Origin: Paenibacillus sp. FSL R7-0337
GTDB lineage: Bacteria > Bacillota > Bacilli > Paenibacillales > Paenibacillaceae
Assembly (NCBI RefSeq): GCF_037969875.1
Contig: NZ_CP150218.1
Coordinates: forward strand, 248,001-312,000
Reading direction: 5' to 3'
Length of the DNA: 64,000 nt
The number at the start of each line of letters is the position of its first letter. The first letter of the stretch is position 1. The notes beneath the pieces are model-generated. The model was not told where the DNA came from. It saw only the letters and a list, made by a program, of their open reading frames with translations, and searched no databases. A program made the translations under genes and the position numbers. Of this stretch, positions 35,712-46,600 are shown in pieces.

Positions 35712-36470
35712 ATGAGTTATTCCCTAGAGCAAGTTCAGCAGGCTTCCCGGCTGTTCTTCGACCTGCTTCGGCGCAAGGTGATTCCGCTGGATGATCCCGC
35801 TGCCGCCGAATGTCTGCAGGATACCGCTGCTTATGATGCCCTGCAATACGTAGCCAAAGAAGCCGGCTGCCGGATTATGAATTCCGGTCACCGCCTGCAC
35901 CTGCTCGTGAGTCCGATCGGCTCCGGGTTCGCCAGCAACTTCACTCAGCTGCGTAATAAATATTCACGGATTGAGCGCAAGACGCATTTACATATCATTA
36001 ACGTTATTATCCTCGTCTTCCTGGCGGAGATGGATCAGGATGAGCAGCACTTCAAGCCGGGACAGGACAGCATGTCCTATATTCAGTTGTCGGATCAGGT
36101 ATCCGAGCTGTTCCAAGGCTGGATCGGCATGGATGAAGACGGCAGCTTCAGCAAGCAGTGGCGGCTGGATATCCAGGCGATGCACAGAGTGTGGACCAGC
36201 CTCTATATGCAGACCCGAAGCCAGGAGGAGGGCGATTCGCTGACCCGCGGCTCAGGCTCCCGGATTGGCCTCATTCACGAAGGAATGAAGCTGCTGGAGG
36301 AGGAGCATCTGGTGTTCATTTCCGAGAATGAGAAGCGGATTTTCCCAAGGGAAGAGCTGTATGAGCGGATGCGTTATCTCTACCACGATGTGGACCGGTA
36401 CAAAGAGCTGAAGGCTCTAGTTGGCCGGACACTCAGCGAACAGGAGGGGGAAGCCCATGCCGCGTATTGA
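35712..36470 (+). CDS. JetB/MukE-like kleisin-associated subunit
   Basis: The 252-residue protein has paired winged-helix character typical of MukE/MksE/JetB (KITE) subunits: a helical first half, the conserved-looking HLHIINVIILVFLAEM stretch (about residues 94-110), and a C-terminal winged helix (about 180-225, RIGLIHEGMKLLEEEHLV followed by EKRIFPREELYERM). It should bind the kleisin and support head dimerisation. Its 3' end overlaps the SMC-like gene by 14 bp, so the two are translated together. Identity is by context and fold-like features. Confidence 0.72.
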   Translation: MSYSLEQVQQASRLFFDLLRRKVIPLDDPAAAECLQDTAAYDALQYVAKEAGCRIMNSGHRLHLLVSPIGSGFASNFTQLRNKYSRIERKTHLHIINVIILVFLAEMDQDEQHFKPGQDSMSYIQLSDQVSELFQGWIGMDEDGSFSKQWRLDIQAMHRVWTSLYMQTRSQEEGDSLTRGSGSRIGLIHEGMKLLEEEHLVFISENEKRIFPREELYERMRYLYHDVDRYKELKALVGRTLSEQEGEAHAAY

Positions 36471-39400
36471 GCGAATCCGCATCGCCGGACTGAAATACGA
36501 GAAGATGCTGAAGAAATATGAGGATATGATCCTCGATCTGTGTAATGAAGAAGGCCCGGCCAATACCCTGATTACGCTGATGAACGGCGGGGGAAAGGGC
36601 GTGCTGCTACAGTCGATTTTCCAGTTGCTGATGCCTAGAGCCGCCTGGGGTAAGGATAATGAGAACCAGGTCGAGGCCTTCTTCCATAATCACAAAAAAC
36701 AGCTGAAACCCTACACCTTCCACGTGGCCATCGAATGGCGGCTTGACGATAAGGAGCGGGCGGAGTATATCACCACCGGAATCGCGATGACTGCCCAGCA
36801 TTCCATGGACCAGCTTGAGATCAAAGTCGATTATCTGCTGTACGCGCTGCTGAAATATGAAGAGACGGCTGAGCTTACACTCTCCACCCTGCCTTTATAT
36901 GATCATGAGCTGAATACGCCCGCGAGCTTCGAAGTGATTCAGCAGTTTGTGAGGGAGCGGCGGGGTGAGATTAATGTCTACGGCAGCAGCAGCTCCGATC
37001 TGAAGAAATATTATGCCTACCTGGCTGACCATGATATCCATATCGATGAATGGCGCAATATGCGCAGAATCAACGGGGAAGAGGGCGGCATCAAGGGCTA
37101 TTTCCAGAAAAATGATGCCTTCACCAATCATAATCTCTTCGAGCGGCTGATTATCCCGGAGATCGGTTCCAGTCTGGGAGGGAGCCTGCGTGAGGATGAA
37201 GGCTCGCTTCAGCGGATGTTCGTGGATACCGCTACGGTTGCACAGCGGCTGCCGATGCTTGAGCAGCGCGAGCGGGCTTTTGCCGAGTTCACCTCTCTTG
37301 CGGCTCCTTTGTATGAAGCGGTGAAACTCGGAACGGAGGCGGACCTCAGCTTCCGGGAGACCGAGCGGCTAGGAGCGCAGCTCTATACCGTTATTCATGA
37401 TGAACTGAAGCAGGCGGAAGACAAGCGCCGCAGAACGTCAGATGAGCTGGCCGGGCATTATCTGGAAGCGAAGACGCTCAGATTCGAGAGTGATAACCTG
37501 AAGTACCTGCGGCTGAAGGAAGAGCATGATGGCAAGCAAGAGCACTTCAGAGCGGTCTCGGACAATCAGACACGGGCCAAGCAGCGTCTGGAAGAATCGA
37601 AGCAGAGAGAGAAGTTGCTGGAGGTCGCCCATTATCTGGCCCGGCGCAAGCTGCAGCTCCGCCAGATGGAGCAATGGCAGAAGGAAATTGAAGCCATCGA
37701 AGGGTCGCTTGCGATGAAGGAACGCCAAGAGGTGATTCAAGGGGCCAAGCAGGAGCTGCGGATACAGTGGGAGCAGGTATACCGGTTATGGCAGGCGAAG
37801 AGCCTGTACTACAGAGGACAGCAGCGGTCCCATGCAGCGGAGGAGCAGATTCTGCGCAAGGGCCGGGAGGAGCTGCTGCTGGAGCTGGGCCGGGTGGATG
37901 GTAAGCTGCAGGAATTAACAGCCATGATCCGTCAGTATACAGAGGATCTGGGTGTGTTCGCTTCCCGCCACGGGCAGGAAGCTGCCCACTCGCCGGCAGG
38001 CGCCCTTCAGCGCGCGCTGATTGCGGCCAGAGGGCTCATTGAGCAGATAGATGCCTTGAATGAACAACGCAAGACCGCTGAGGACCAGAAGCTGCTTCTG
38101 CATACGCAGCATACCCGGCTGGCCGAGAAGCTGCTGGGGGCCGAGGTTCAGGCAGAGGAGCTAACCGGGCGAATCGAAGCCCAGATGAACAAGGAGTCGC
38201 AGCTCTGGTCACAGCTGGTAGTGCTGCTGGAGATGTACGAGGAGCATCAGCTGCTTGGCGCGACAGCTCTATTCGAAGCGAAGCCTCTAATCCAGGAGCG
38301 GTTCATCCGCAGGCTGGAGGATACCGAGCAGCAGACGAAGCGGCTGCGGCGGGATTATTATCAGCAGCTGCTGGATGTCGAGCTGCAACAGGAAGCCTAC
38401 TGGCTGCCTAACCATGATATCGTAACGGTGAAGGACACGCTGGATGCCCTCAAAATTAGCTCCATGACCGGCACCATGTATCTGAACGATCAGCCTTATC
38501 TGGTCCGCGAGGAGGAGCTGGAACGCCATCCGCTGCTTCCTTACGGACTGATTGTCACGAAGCGTGAAGCGGCTAAGCTTCAGCCGGAGCTGCTTAAGGA
38601 GCTTCTGCTTAAGGCTCCGGTCCCGATCTTCGTGCGCGAGGAGATGGCGGAGGGTGGTACAGACGCCTTCCTGCTGCTCGCGCATCAAGGGCCGCAAATG
38701 GTCTTGCAGCCGGATCATTTCCAGGAGTGGAAGCGGGGGATGGCTTCCAGACTCCGTGAGCAGGAGGAGGAGCTTCAGGCGGAGGAAGCGTATCTTGCCA
38801 AGCTGAGGTCCGCCCGGCAAGAATATGAACGTCTGCATCTGAGCGAGCATACTGCAAGTCTGCGGATCAGACAGAAGAGTGCGGAGACTCTGCTGCAGGA
38901 GCTTCGCAGCCAGCTGAATGAAATGAACGCAGAACAGGCACGCTATGAGGAGGTTCTGGATGGAATTTCCAGATACCTGTCAGCCTGCGAAGCGGATAAG
39001 TCCGAGCAGGAGACCCGGGCGGCGGCACTGCGGGAGTGGAGTGAGCGGAGCCGAAAGCACGAGCAGAACTATACAGACAAGCACAAGTCTGTGGAGCAGA
39101 AGAATAATCTCACCAAAGAGATTGCAGTTAAGGATCAGCAACTTAACCGGCTGAAGGCGGAGATGGACAGCCTCGCCTTACAGCGCGAGAAATGGATCGG
39201 GGATGCCCGTTATTCCGTTTTCCCACGGCTGCAGAACTGGTTCCCGGACGTAGAGTTCCCCGGTGAATCTGCGGGTGCGAAAGTTCAGGGTTCAGTTGTT
39301 GAGGCGGATGCTAAGGCAGATGATGCTGCTGCCGATGAAGCACTGAATGAGACGGTACAGGACAAGCTGCTGCAGCTACTCAGTACAGTTGAGAGTCTTC

Positions 39401-40980
39401 AGCAGTCTTTAAGCCAGAATGAGCTGGAGATCCGCACAAGAACAGCCCAGATCAAGACGGCCAGAGAACAGCTGACTGAGCTGGAAGCTGCTGTGCAGCA
39501 GGTAGATGCCGGATGGCCGTCAGCCCCTGAGCCGCAGGAGCCACCGGATATGATTCAGTCTGCCAGAGTCCGGCAGAAGAGCGACACGATGATTCTGGAC
39601 GAGGACTATCAGCAGCTTCGTGACTCCTTCATCCGCTGCCAGACCGAGCTTGACAGCCTGCGCAAAGAGCTGGGCAAGTCCGAGAAGGCGATTAAGGAGA
39701 AGCATGAGCGGATGGTAGAGCTATGGCATGAGCCGCTGGAACAGAAGGAGGAAGAGATCAGTCTGCGTGTCCGGGAGAATGAGCATCTGCTGAATACCTG
39801 TAAGCAGGCTCTGGCTTCCATGGATCAATGGCTGCTCATTCTCGGCAATCAGAGCCGGATCATGGATACCCATGTCGAGAACCGTGTGCCGCTCCGGGAG
39901 GTGCCGGAAGAATTGCAGCTGAGTGTGCGGGAGAGCTGCGAGACGCTGGTGGAGGATTGGCTGCAGCGCAGCAAGGAGAGCCGCAGCCAGCGGGCAGAGG
40001 TCTCCCGCAAGGTGAAGGAAGAGAAGACTGAGCTAAGCGGCAAGGTGGCCAAGTCCGGCTGGAATGCGGAGCTTGAGACCAAGATTCAGGAACGCCTGAA
40101 CAATGTTCACTGGGATGATTTCGCTATTGCCTTGCAGGTGCTAGACTCCATGCTTCAGAGCTCGCGTGATCAGATGGAGAGCATCCGCAGCGATAAAGAG
40201 GATATGGAGTTGTCCCGCAAGCTGTGGGTAGGCCGGGCAGCCAAGCGTGTGGTGCAGATCGTTGATATTCTGAAGCGGATGGAACGCCGGATGATCATTC
40301 ACAACGAGAACGGCCATGCCTTCCCGCTTGTTAAGCTGAGTTACAAGAATATTAATGTTCCACGGACGACTGATGACATCGAACCGCTGGTCAGCGAATA
40401 TTTCAACCGCTGCATCAGCAGCCTGCTGGAGCGGTTCCCGAAGATGGAGCAGGTTCCGGCTTCAGCCGTCAGAGAGCTGATTAACGACGGACGCATGGTG
40501 TACGCGGCGCTGCAGAACCGCTTCCCGGTGCTACAGGTGTATAAGCCGGTGACGGAGAATTACTTCCTGTATGCCGCTCCCGAGGACTATCATTATTCCG
40601 ATTGGGAGGTTATCAACCGAGGCGCGCTGGATGAGGCGGTAGGCAGCGGCGGACAGCGCCAGTCTGTTCAGCTGCTGGTGGCGATGATGATCATGACGCA
40701 CAAGCGCGTTAACCGGGAAAATAAAGGCTGGACGATCTTCCTGTACGATAACCCGTTCGGAGAGATGGTCTCAAATAACGTGCTTGATCCGGTCTTCGAG
40801 ATCTCGAAGGCGCTGAAGTTCCAGTGGCTGATCGTCACGCCGCCAGAGCTGGTCAAGAATGATGTCAGCATCCGCTTCGGCGTGTACTGGCAGCTGTATT
40901 TTGGCGGAGATAAAGGGGATGCCCTGGATTCGGTCCTGATCAAAGGCGGGCGCAAGCTGATCCCTGCTTCATTATTCTAA
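36457..40980 (+). CDS. JetC/MukB-like SMC ATPase of a Wadjet/Mks-type system
   Basis: A 1507-residue SMC-like protein. N-terminal head with P-loop LMNGGGKGVLL (residues 41-51, Lys47); long coiled coil (about 260-590); a central globular hinge-like domain (about 610-745); a second coiled coil to about 1330; and a C-terminal head with signature GSGGQRQS (1396-1403) and Walker B IFLYDNPFGE (Asp1431). The residue after the P-loop Lys is Gly instead of Ser/Thr, and Asn1432 is found where SMC proteins have the catalytic Glu. Such proteins with MukE- and MukF-like partners extrude DNA loops and, in Wadjet, present small circular DNA to the JetD nuclease. The ATG at 36457 has GGAGGGGGAA upstream. No jetD gene follows: the next gene is an aldo/keto reductase. 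Confidence 0.85.
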   Translation: MPRIERIRIAGLKYEKMLKKYEDMILDLCNEEGPANTLITLMNGGGKGVLLQSIFQLLMPRAAWGKDNENQVEAFFHNHKKQLKPYTFHVAIEWRLDDKERAEYITTGIAMTAQHSMDQLEIKVDYLLYALLKYEETAELTLSTLPLYDHELNTPASFEVIQQFVRERRGEINVYGSSSSDLKKYYAYLADHDIHIDEWRNMRRINGEEGGIKGYFQKNDAFTNHNLFERLIIPEIGSSLGGSLREDEGSLQRMFVDTATVAQRLPMLEQRERAFAEFTSLAAPLYEAVKLGTEADLSFRETERLGAQLYTVIHDELKQAEDKRRRTSDELAGHYLEAKTLRFESDNLKYLRLKEEHDGKQEHFRAVSDNQTRAKQRLEESKQREKLLEVAHYLARRKLQLRQMEQWQKEIEAIEGSLAMKERQEVIQGAKQELRIQWEQVYRLWQAKSLYYRGQQRSHAAEEQILRKGREELLLELGRVDGKLQELTAMIRQYTEDLGVFASRHGQEAAHSPAGALQRALIAARGLIEQIDALNEQRKTAEDQKLLLHTQHTRLAEKLLGAEVQAEELTGRIEAQMNKESQLWSQLVVLLEMYEEHQLLGATALFEAKPLIQERFIRRLEDTEQQTKRLRRDYYQQLLDVELQQEAYWLPNHDIVTVKDTLDALKISSMTGTMYLNDQPYLVREEELERHPLLPYGLIVTKREAAKLQPELLKELLLKAPVPIFVREEMAEGGTDAFLLLAHQGPQMVLQPDHFQEWKRGMASRLREQEEELQAEEAYLAKLRSARQEYERLHLSEHTASLRIRQKSAETLLQELRSQLNEMNAEQARYEEVLDGISRYLSACEADKSEQETRAAALREWSERSRKHEQNYTDKHKSVEQKNNLTKEIAVKDQQLNRLKAEMDSLALQREKWIGDARYSVFPRLQNWFPDVEFPGESAGAKVQGSVVEADAKADDAAADEALNETVQDKLLQLLSTVESLQQSLSQNELEIRTRTAQIKTAREQLTELEAAVQQVDAGWPSAPEPQEPPDMIQSARVRQKSDTMILDEDYQQLRDSFIRCQTELDSLRKELGKSEKAIKEKHERMVELWHEPLEQKEEEISLRVRENEHLLNTCKQALASMDQWLLILGNQSRIMDTHVENRVPLREVPEELQLSVRESCETLVEDWLQRSKESRSQRAEVSRKVKEEKTELSGKVAKSGWNAELETKIQERLNNVHWDDFAIALQVLDSMLQSSRDQMESIRSDKEDMELSRKLWVGRAAKRVVQIVDILKRMERRMIIHNENGHAFPLVKLSYKNINVPRTTDDIEPLVSEYFNRCISSLLERFPKMEQVPASAVRELINDGRMVYAALQNRFPVLQVYKPVTENYFLYAAPEDYHYSDWEVINRGALDEAVGSGGQRQSVQLLVAMMIMTHKRVNRENKGWTIFLYDNPFGEMVSNNVLDPVFEISKALKFQWLIVTPPELVKNDVSIRFGVYWQLYFGGDKGDALDSVLIKGGRKLIPASLF

Positions 40981-41020
40981 TTAATCCAACAAATCGAAAG
41001 AGACAGGTGGTAGTGTAATT

Positions 41021-41851
41021 ATGATGAACTTAAAATCGGCAACGAAATTAGCTAACGGTGTAGAAATGCCATGGTTCGGGCTGGGTGTCTTCAAGGTACA
41101 AGAAGGCCAGGAGGTTATTGATTCGGTCAAAGCAGCCATCAAGGCCGGTTACCGGAGTATTGATACCGCAGCTGTGTATGGAAACGAAGAAGGAGTCGGA
41201 CAGGCTATCCGTGAATCGGGAGTCTCGCGTGAGGAGCTGTTCATCACCACCAAGGTATGGAATACAGAGCAGGGCTATGATTCTACGCTGGCCGCATTTG
41301 ACGAGAGCTTAAACAAGCTGGGACTGGATTATGCCGATCTGTATCTGGTACACTGGCCGATCCGGGCTAAATACAAAGACACCTGGCGCGCTCTTGAGAA
41401 GCTGTATGCGGACGGCAAAGTCCGTGCCATCGGGGTATCCAACTTCCAGATCGATCATCTGGAGGATCTGCTGGCAGACGCCGCTGTGAAGCCGATGGTC
41501 AACCAGGTGGAACTGCATCCGCTGCTTAACCAGCAAGAGCTCCGTGAGTATTGCAAGGCGCAGGGCATTCAGATTGAAGCCTGGGCCCCGCTGGCCCAAG
41601 GGCATCTGCTGGACAATGAGGTATTGGCTGATATTGCAGCCCATCATAACAAAACGCTGCCACAGGTCATCCTGCGCTGGGATCTGCAGAACGGCATTGT
41701 GACGATTCCAAAGTCGATCAGGGAAGAACGGATTATTGCGAATGCCGATATTTTTGACTTCGAGCTGTCTGATGAGGAGATCAGCCGGATCGATGGCCTG
41801 AACCGCGATCAGCGCTTCGGCTCTCACCCGGACCGGTTCAATAACGAGTAA
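41021..41851 (+). CDS. Aldo/keto reductase
   Basis: A 276-residue AKR with the catalytic tetrad in order: Asp and Tyr in [15 protein letters not shown], Lys in FITTKVW, His in YLVHWPI. The C-terminal cofactor motif [13 protein letters not shown] is present. It should reduce small aldehydes such as methylglyoxal with NADPH (YvgN/2,5-diketogluconate reductase group). The start could be either of two adjacent ATG codons; AGGTGG is upstream. It stands 40 bp after the SMC-like gene on the same strand, and I take it as a separate function. Confidence 0.93.
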   Translation: MMNLKSATKLANGVEMPWFGLGVFKVQEGQEVIDSVKAAIKAGYRSIDTAAVYGNEEGVGQAIRESGVSREELFITTKVWNTEQGYDSTLAAFDESLNKLGLDYADLYLVHWPIRAKYKDTWRALEKLYADGKVRAIGVSNFQIDHLEDLLADAAVKPMVNQVELHPLLNQQELREYCKAQGIQIEAWAPLAQGHLLDNEVLADIAAHHNKTLPQVILRWDLQNGIVTIPKSIREERIIANADIFDFELSDEEISRIDGLNRDQRFGSHPDRFNNE

Positions 41852-41978
41852 GCTCCGGCAGACTCTTGTGAATAATTACTAGATTCGGACATACACATAA
41901 GAGAGATGGAACTATACGTCCATCCCGTACGTAACCGATATAGTAATAGAAGAGATACGAGAAGCCGGAGGGGATTTA

Positions 41979-43481
41979 ATGAAGCGTGCAAGAATACTGC
42001 AAACAGTGCTGACCGGTATGCTGATCATTATGCTGCTGCCGTTCATTCCGGGGAAGGCTGAGGCGGCAGTGCCGGCTCATTCGGAAGCCTTTTATGTGAA
42101 TGACTTTGCGAACGTGATTGATGAGAAGACCGAGAACTACATGGTCAACTATGGGGTGAAGCTCTATCAGGAGACCGGGGCGCAGGTAGTGCTGGTTACA
42201 GTGAATTCAACGAACGGCGTATCTATGGAGAAATATGCAACCTCGCTGTTCAATTCATGGGGAGTCGGCTCGGCGGACAAGAATAATGGACTTCTGCTGC
42301 TGCTCTCCATTAAGGACGATGATTACTGGGCCGTTCCCGGCAAAGGACTGGAGAATGAGCTGAACAGTGGTGTGATCTCGAAGATTCTCTCGGCATCGCT
42401 GGAGCCGGACTTCGCTGCCAAGAAGTATAGTGCCGGTGCTAATAAAACCTATGGCTCCTTCATTCAAAAGCTTGGCGGAAGCTACTCGGAAACACTTGGC
42501 ACCCGCAGCTATGTCTCGGACAATGCCGGAATCCTCCCGCAAGCTACCAAGGATTATTTGAACCAGTCCAGCAACCGTTACGCGGCTACTACCGGGAGCG
42601 GAATCTATGTTGTAACTGTTAAGAATACCGGCGGCAAGAGCCTGCAGGATTACACCTATGCGAAGTTCGCCGGGGTTGCTGCCGGACCCAGAGATGTGAT
42701 GCTGGTGCTGGATATCGGCGGGGATAACTATCATGTGCTACAGGGCAAGTCGATCGACGGAGTGCTGACGAATGAGCGAATCAGCGGGATTCTCAATAAG
42801 GTGCTGGAGCCTAAATTTGCGGCAAAAGATTATGCAGGCGGTGCAACGGGGACGGCGAATGCCTTCTACAGCTTCTTCCTGGCCCGGGCAGATGCTGCTT
42901 CGGGACAAGCCGCAGGCAGCGCCGCATCCGCAACAGCCTCCACTGTCAGCAAAGCACCTGTGACACCGAAAGAACCTGTGAAGCTGGTGCCTGTCTCCAG
43001 ATCCAAGGGGATGATGATTCTCGGGATTTTCCTGGTTCTTGTCGCGCTAATCAGTCTCGCAGCCAGCGCACGCAACCGTTATGTTGCCCGTTACGGGATA
43101 CGGCTAAATCCGCATAACCCGCGCAATATCCGGCGCTACGGCGTCTGGACCGGCCAGGCTGGTTATGGCTACAGCCAGAGAAGAAGATACCGGCAGCCTC
43201 ATCATCACAACCATTCGTCTGCGGGGAGCAGTTCCTCATCCAGCTCTAGCAGTTTCTGGGGCAGTAACTCCGGGGGCGGCGGTTCTTCGAGCGGAGGGGG
43301 AGCCGGGCGGTATTCCTCGCGTGACGACGATGATGATGACGACAGAAATCAGGGTGGCGGCGGTTACTCGGGCGGCGGCGGAGCCGGCCGGTATTCATCT
43401 CGCGATGATGACGATGATGGTGGAAGCTCCGGCGGAGGCGGCAGTGCAAGCAGCGGTGGCGGTGTGGGCAGACACGGGTGA
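41979..43481 (+). CDS. Secreted TPM-domain protein with two TPM domains and a Gly/Ser/Asp tail
   Basis: A 500-residue exported protein: signal peptide (residues 1-30), first TPM domain (about 35-165; FYVNDFANVIDEKTENYMV, NNGLLLLLSIKDDDYW), a second TPM domain (about 177-310; YVSDNAGILPQATKDYL, RDVMLVLDIGGDNYH), a membrane segment near 345-365, then a low-complexity tail with Ser runs, Gly-rich stretches and two copies of GAGRYSSRDDDDD. The usual YgcG protein has one TPM domain. The domain may act in membrane-protein or photosystem-like repair or as a phosphatase; the role here is unknown. RBS CCGGAGGGG lies upstream. Confidence 0.88.
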   Translation: MKRARILQTVLTGMLIIMLLPFIPGKAEAAVPAHSEAFYVNDFANVIDEKTENYMVNYGVKLYQETGAQVVLVTVNSTNGVSMEKYATSLFNSWGVGSADKNNGLLLLLSIKDDDYWAVPGKGLENELNSGVISKILSASLEPDFAAKKYSAGANKTYGSFIQKLGGSYSETLGTRSYVSDNAGILPQATKDYLNQSSNRYAATTGSGIYVVTVKNTGGKSLQDYTYAKFAGVAAGPRDVMLVLDIGGDNYHVLQGKSIDGVLTNERISGILNKVLEPKFAAKDYAGGATGTANAFYSFFLARADAASGQAAGSAASATASTVSKAPVTPKEPVKLVPVSRSKGMMILGIFLVLVALISLAASARNRYVARYGIRLNPHNPRNIRRYGVWTGQAGYGYSQRRRYRQPHHHNHSSAGSSSSSSSSSFWGSNSGGGGSSSGGGAGRYSSRDDDDDDDRNQGGGGYSGGGGAGRYSSRDDDDDGGSSGGGGSASSGGGVGRHG

Positions 43482-43655
43482 GGTGAAGTACCGAAGTATG
43501 CGTATCAGCAAGTTTTTGGAGGATGAACACGCAGAAGGCTGTACTGCATCATACCAGACATAGGATTTGCAAAGTTTACACCGGTGTGGTTGGTCTTCTG
43601 CAGATTTATGGGTGCTGCCAGATAAAGAAAGCACCTATGTAGGAGAGGGACATTC

Positions 43656-46600
43656 TTGGCTAATCTATCAATAAGATATCAAATGAAGTGGAAGTACCTC
43701 TTTTTATTGCTTGGATTACTATTAGCTGTTCTATCTGGTTCGCGCTTATTGTGGATGGAGGTGTTTGGTAATCTGCAACAGGATTCTATCCACAACGGCG
43801 AACTCGATTTACGTGATTGGAATGCAGAAGACGGGAAGATCATTTTGCTGGACGGGGAATGGGAGTTCTATCCTTCACAATGGATCTCAGAGGGAAGTAA
43901 GCAGCTGGAGCTGGCCGGGAGTGAGCCAAGAATGACTCAAGTGCCGGGGGGATGGAATACAGCTGTGCACACGGGCACCTCAACTCCATACGGGTTTGGC
44001 TCTTACCGTTTGCGATTACATGTGAATCAGGAGCAGGATTTGAATTATAGTATTCATGTGCCAAGTATCCGCACTTCATCCAAAGTGTATGTCAATGGTC
44101 GTCTGCTGGCTCAATCCGGGCGGGTGGGGGAGTCGGAAAAGGTCTCTATCGCTAACAATCTTCCGTATTCGGCGACCTTTACGGCAGACAAAGACGGTGT
44201 AATCGAGCTGATGGTTCAAGCGTCTAATTATGTGGATAGCCGTAGCGGTGGCATTGTCCGGTCTATTAAATTCGGTTCAGAACAAGCGATAATCCAAGAA
44301 ATGAAAATTTCGGTTTCTATGCAGGTTCTGACAACGGTTATTTTTCTAATTCATTCTGCCTATGCGCTTATTTTATTTATACTGGGCAATAAGGAGAAAA
44401 AGCTGCTATATTTCTCGCTGCTTACCTTCTGCTTCACACTAAGCAGCGGTTTAAGCAATGATGAAAAGCTGCTCCACCAATTTTTTTATATCGGCAATGC
44501 TTGGGATTTTCGGCTATCCAATGCAGTTTTTTTGCTTGGAGCCTATGCCCTTTTGGAATGTACTAATCATCGTGAACTCGCTTTGTGGTACAGGATCTAT
44601 CCTGTATTCAGGGTTATCATCTTGGGGAGCGCAGGAATTACACTGTTCTTAAATACATATCAGATAACCCGGATCTTTCCCTTGTACTATCTGCTAGGCG
44701 GTATGGTCGGCGTCATTTCGACGATCGCAATCTTTAGAACCCTGGTCAAGGAAATGAGAGGAAACCTATTGTTTTTCTTTTCCGTTCTTGCGTTAATCCA
44801 TCATTTCATTTGGATACTTGTCTGGCGGGAGGGCGGCTATAGCGTTGTCTACTATCCTTTTGATCTGATTATTTCAATGGGGTGCTTGGCCTCAGTATGG
44901 TTTAGAAATTATTTTAACATGTACAAAAATACGAATGAACTTGCAACTGCCTTGCAAAGAATGAATGACCATAAGGATCAATTTTTGGCGAATACTTCAC
45001 ATGAATTCAAAAACCCGCTTCACAGCATACTTAATCTTTCGCAATCCGTTCTAAAACGGGAACAGCATTTGATGCAGGATAGAAGCATTAAGGAACTCGA
45101 AACTATTTTCTCGGTAGGGCGCCGGTTGACCTTGATCTTAAACGATTTGATTGATGTAATGAGTTTGCGTGAGGGGAACCCCCGTATCTTTCCGAAAGTT
45201 ATATCGATTCAGCCGATTGTGACAGGCGTACTGGATATGCTGCAATTCAATGCAGAGGTGAAATCTGTAGAAATCATAAACCGGATTCCTGAAAATTTCC
45301 CTTTGGTCTACGCAGATGAGAACCGGATGATTCAAATTGTCTTCAATTTGCTTCATAATGCTGTGAAATACACCAATGACGGCGTCATTTCGATTTCGGC
45401 TTATGATCAGAACGGGCGCGCTTATATCGCTGTTGCTGACACTGGAATTGGAATGGATGAGGATATGCTTAAACGCCTGTTCCGGCCTTATGAGCAAGCT
45501 CAGACAAGTGACACCATGATTGAAGGCGGATTTGGGTTAGGCTTGAGTATTAGCAAACAACTGGTTGAGCTTCATGGGGGCAGCTTAGAGGTGACCTCTA
45601 CCAAGGGAGAAGGCTCGCAATTCATTTTCTCTGTAGAGCTGTCTGGCTTGGGAGCGGAAGCGGAAAGTGCAGGGACGCACGCTGTTCAGCCAGTACCGGC
45701 ATCTTCTACGGCAACTCAAGCATCTGTTCTTGGGAACACGGACGAGGCGATTATCCAAAGTGCTGAGACAGCAGCGGCATTCGTCAGCATGGATTCCGGC
45801 CGTCCGGTACTCTTAATCATCGATGATGATCCCGTGAACCTTCAAGTGCTGGAAGCCATCCTCCCTCCAGATGAATATGACATTACACTGGTAACCAGTG
45901 CCAAACAAGCTTTGGCCATTCTGGATACTAAGGACTGGGATCTGGTGATCTCCGATATCATGATGCCGGTCATGTCCGGTTATGAGTTAACCCGAAGAAT
46001 CCGTGAGCGCTATACCTTCACAGAGCTTCCGGTGCTGCTGCTTACAGCAAGAAGTCAGCCGCAGGATATTCAGAGCGGTTACCTGGCGGGAGCGAACGAT
46101 TATGTAACAAAGCCAGTCGAGGCAATAGAGCTTACACTGCGGATCAAAGCGTTAACGACGATTAAGCAATCCATCCGGGAACAACTTCGTTTAGAAGCTG
46201 TATGGCTGCAAGCGCAAATTCAGCCTCATTTTTTGTTCAATGCGTTAAATTCTATATCCGCCTTAAGTGATATTAATTTGGAGAAGATGCGTGATCTGCT
46301 TGATGAGTTCACAAATTATTTGAGGAACAAATTCAAATTTCAGAATATGGACAGTCTTGTGCCCATTGAAGAAGAGCTGAGTCTAGTGCGCTCTTACGTG
46401 TATATTGAACAGGTCCGGTTCGAGGACAGGCTGCAGGTGATTTGGGAAATTGATGAGACAGGATACATCAGGGTTCCTTTTTTGTCAATTCAGCCTCTCG
46501 TGGAGAATGCGATCAGACACGGAGTCATGAAGCGCAAACGTGGGGGCCGCATTTTAATACGAATTTCTGTTGTGGAGACCCTTGCAGAGATAACCGTCCT

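Noticed and set aside
41021..43481. JetD candidate just after the SMC-like operon
   Set aside because: The two genes there are a clear aldo/keto reductase and a secreted TPM protein; neither has a toprim or winged-helix nuclease feature.
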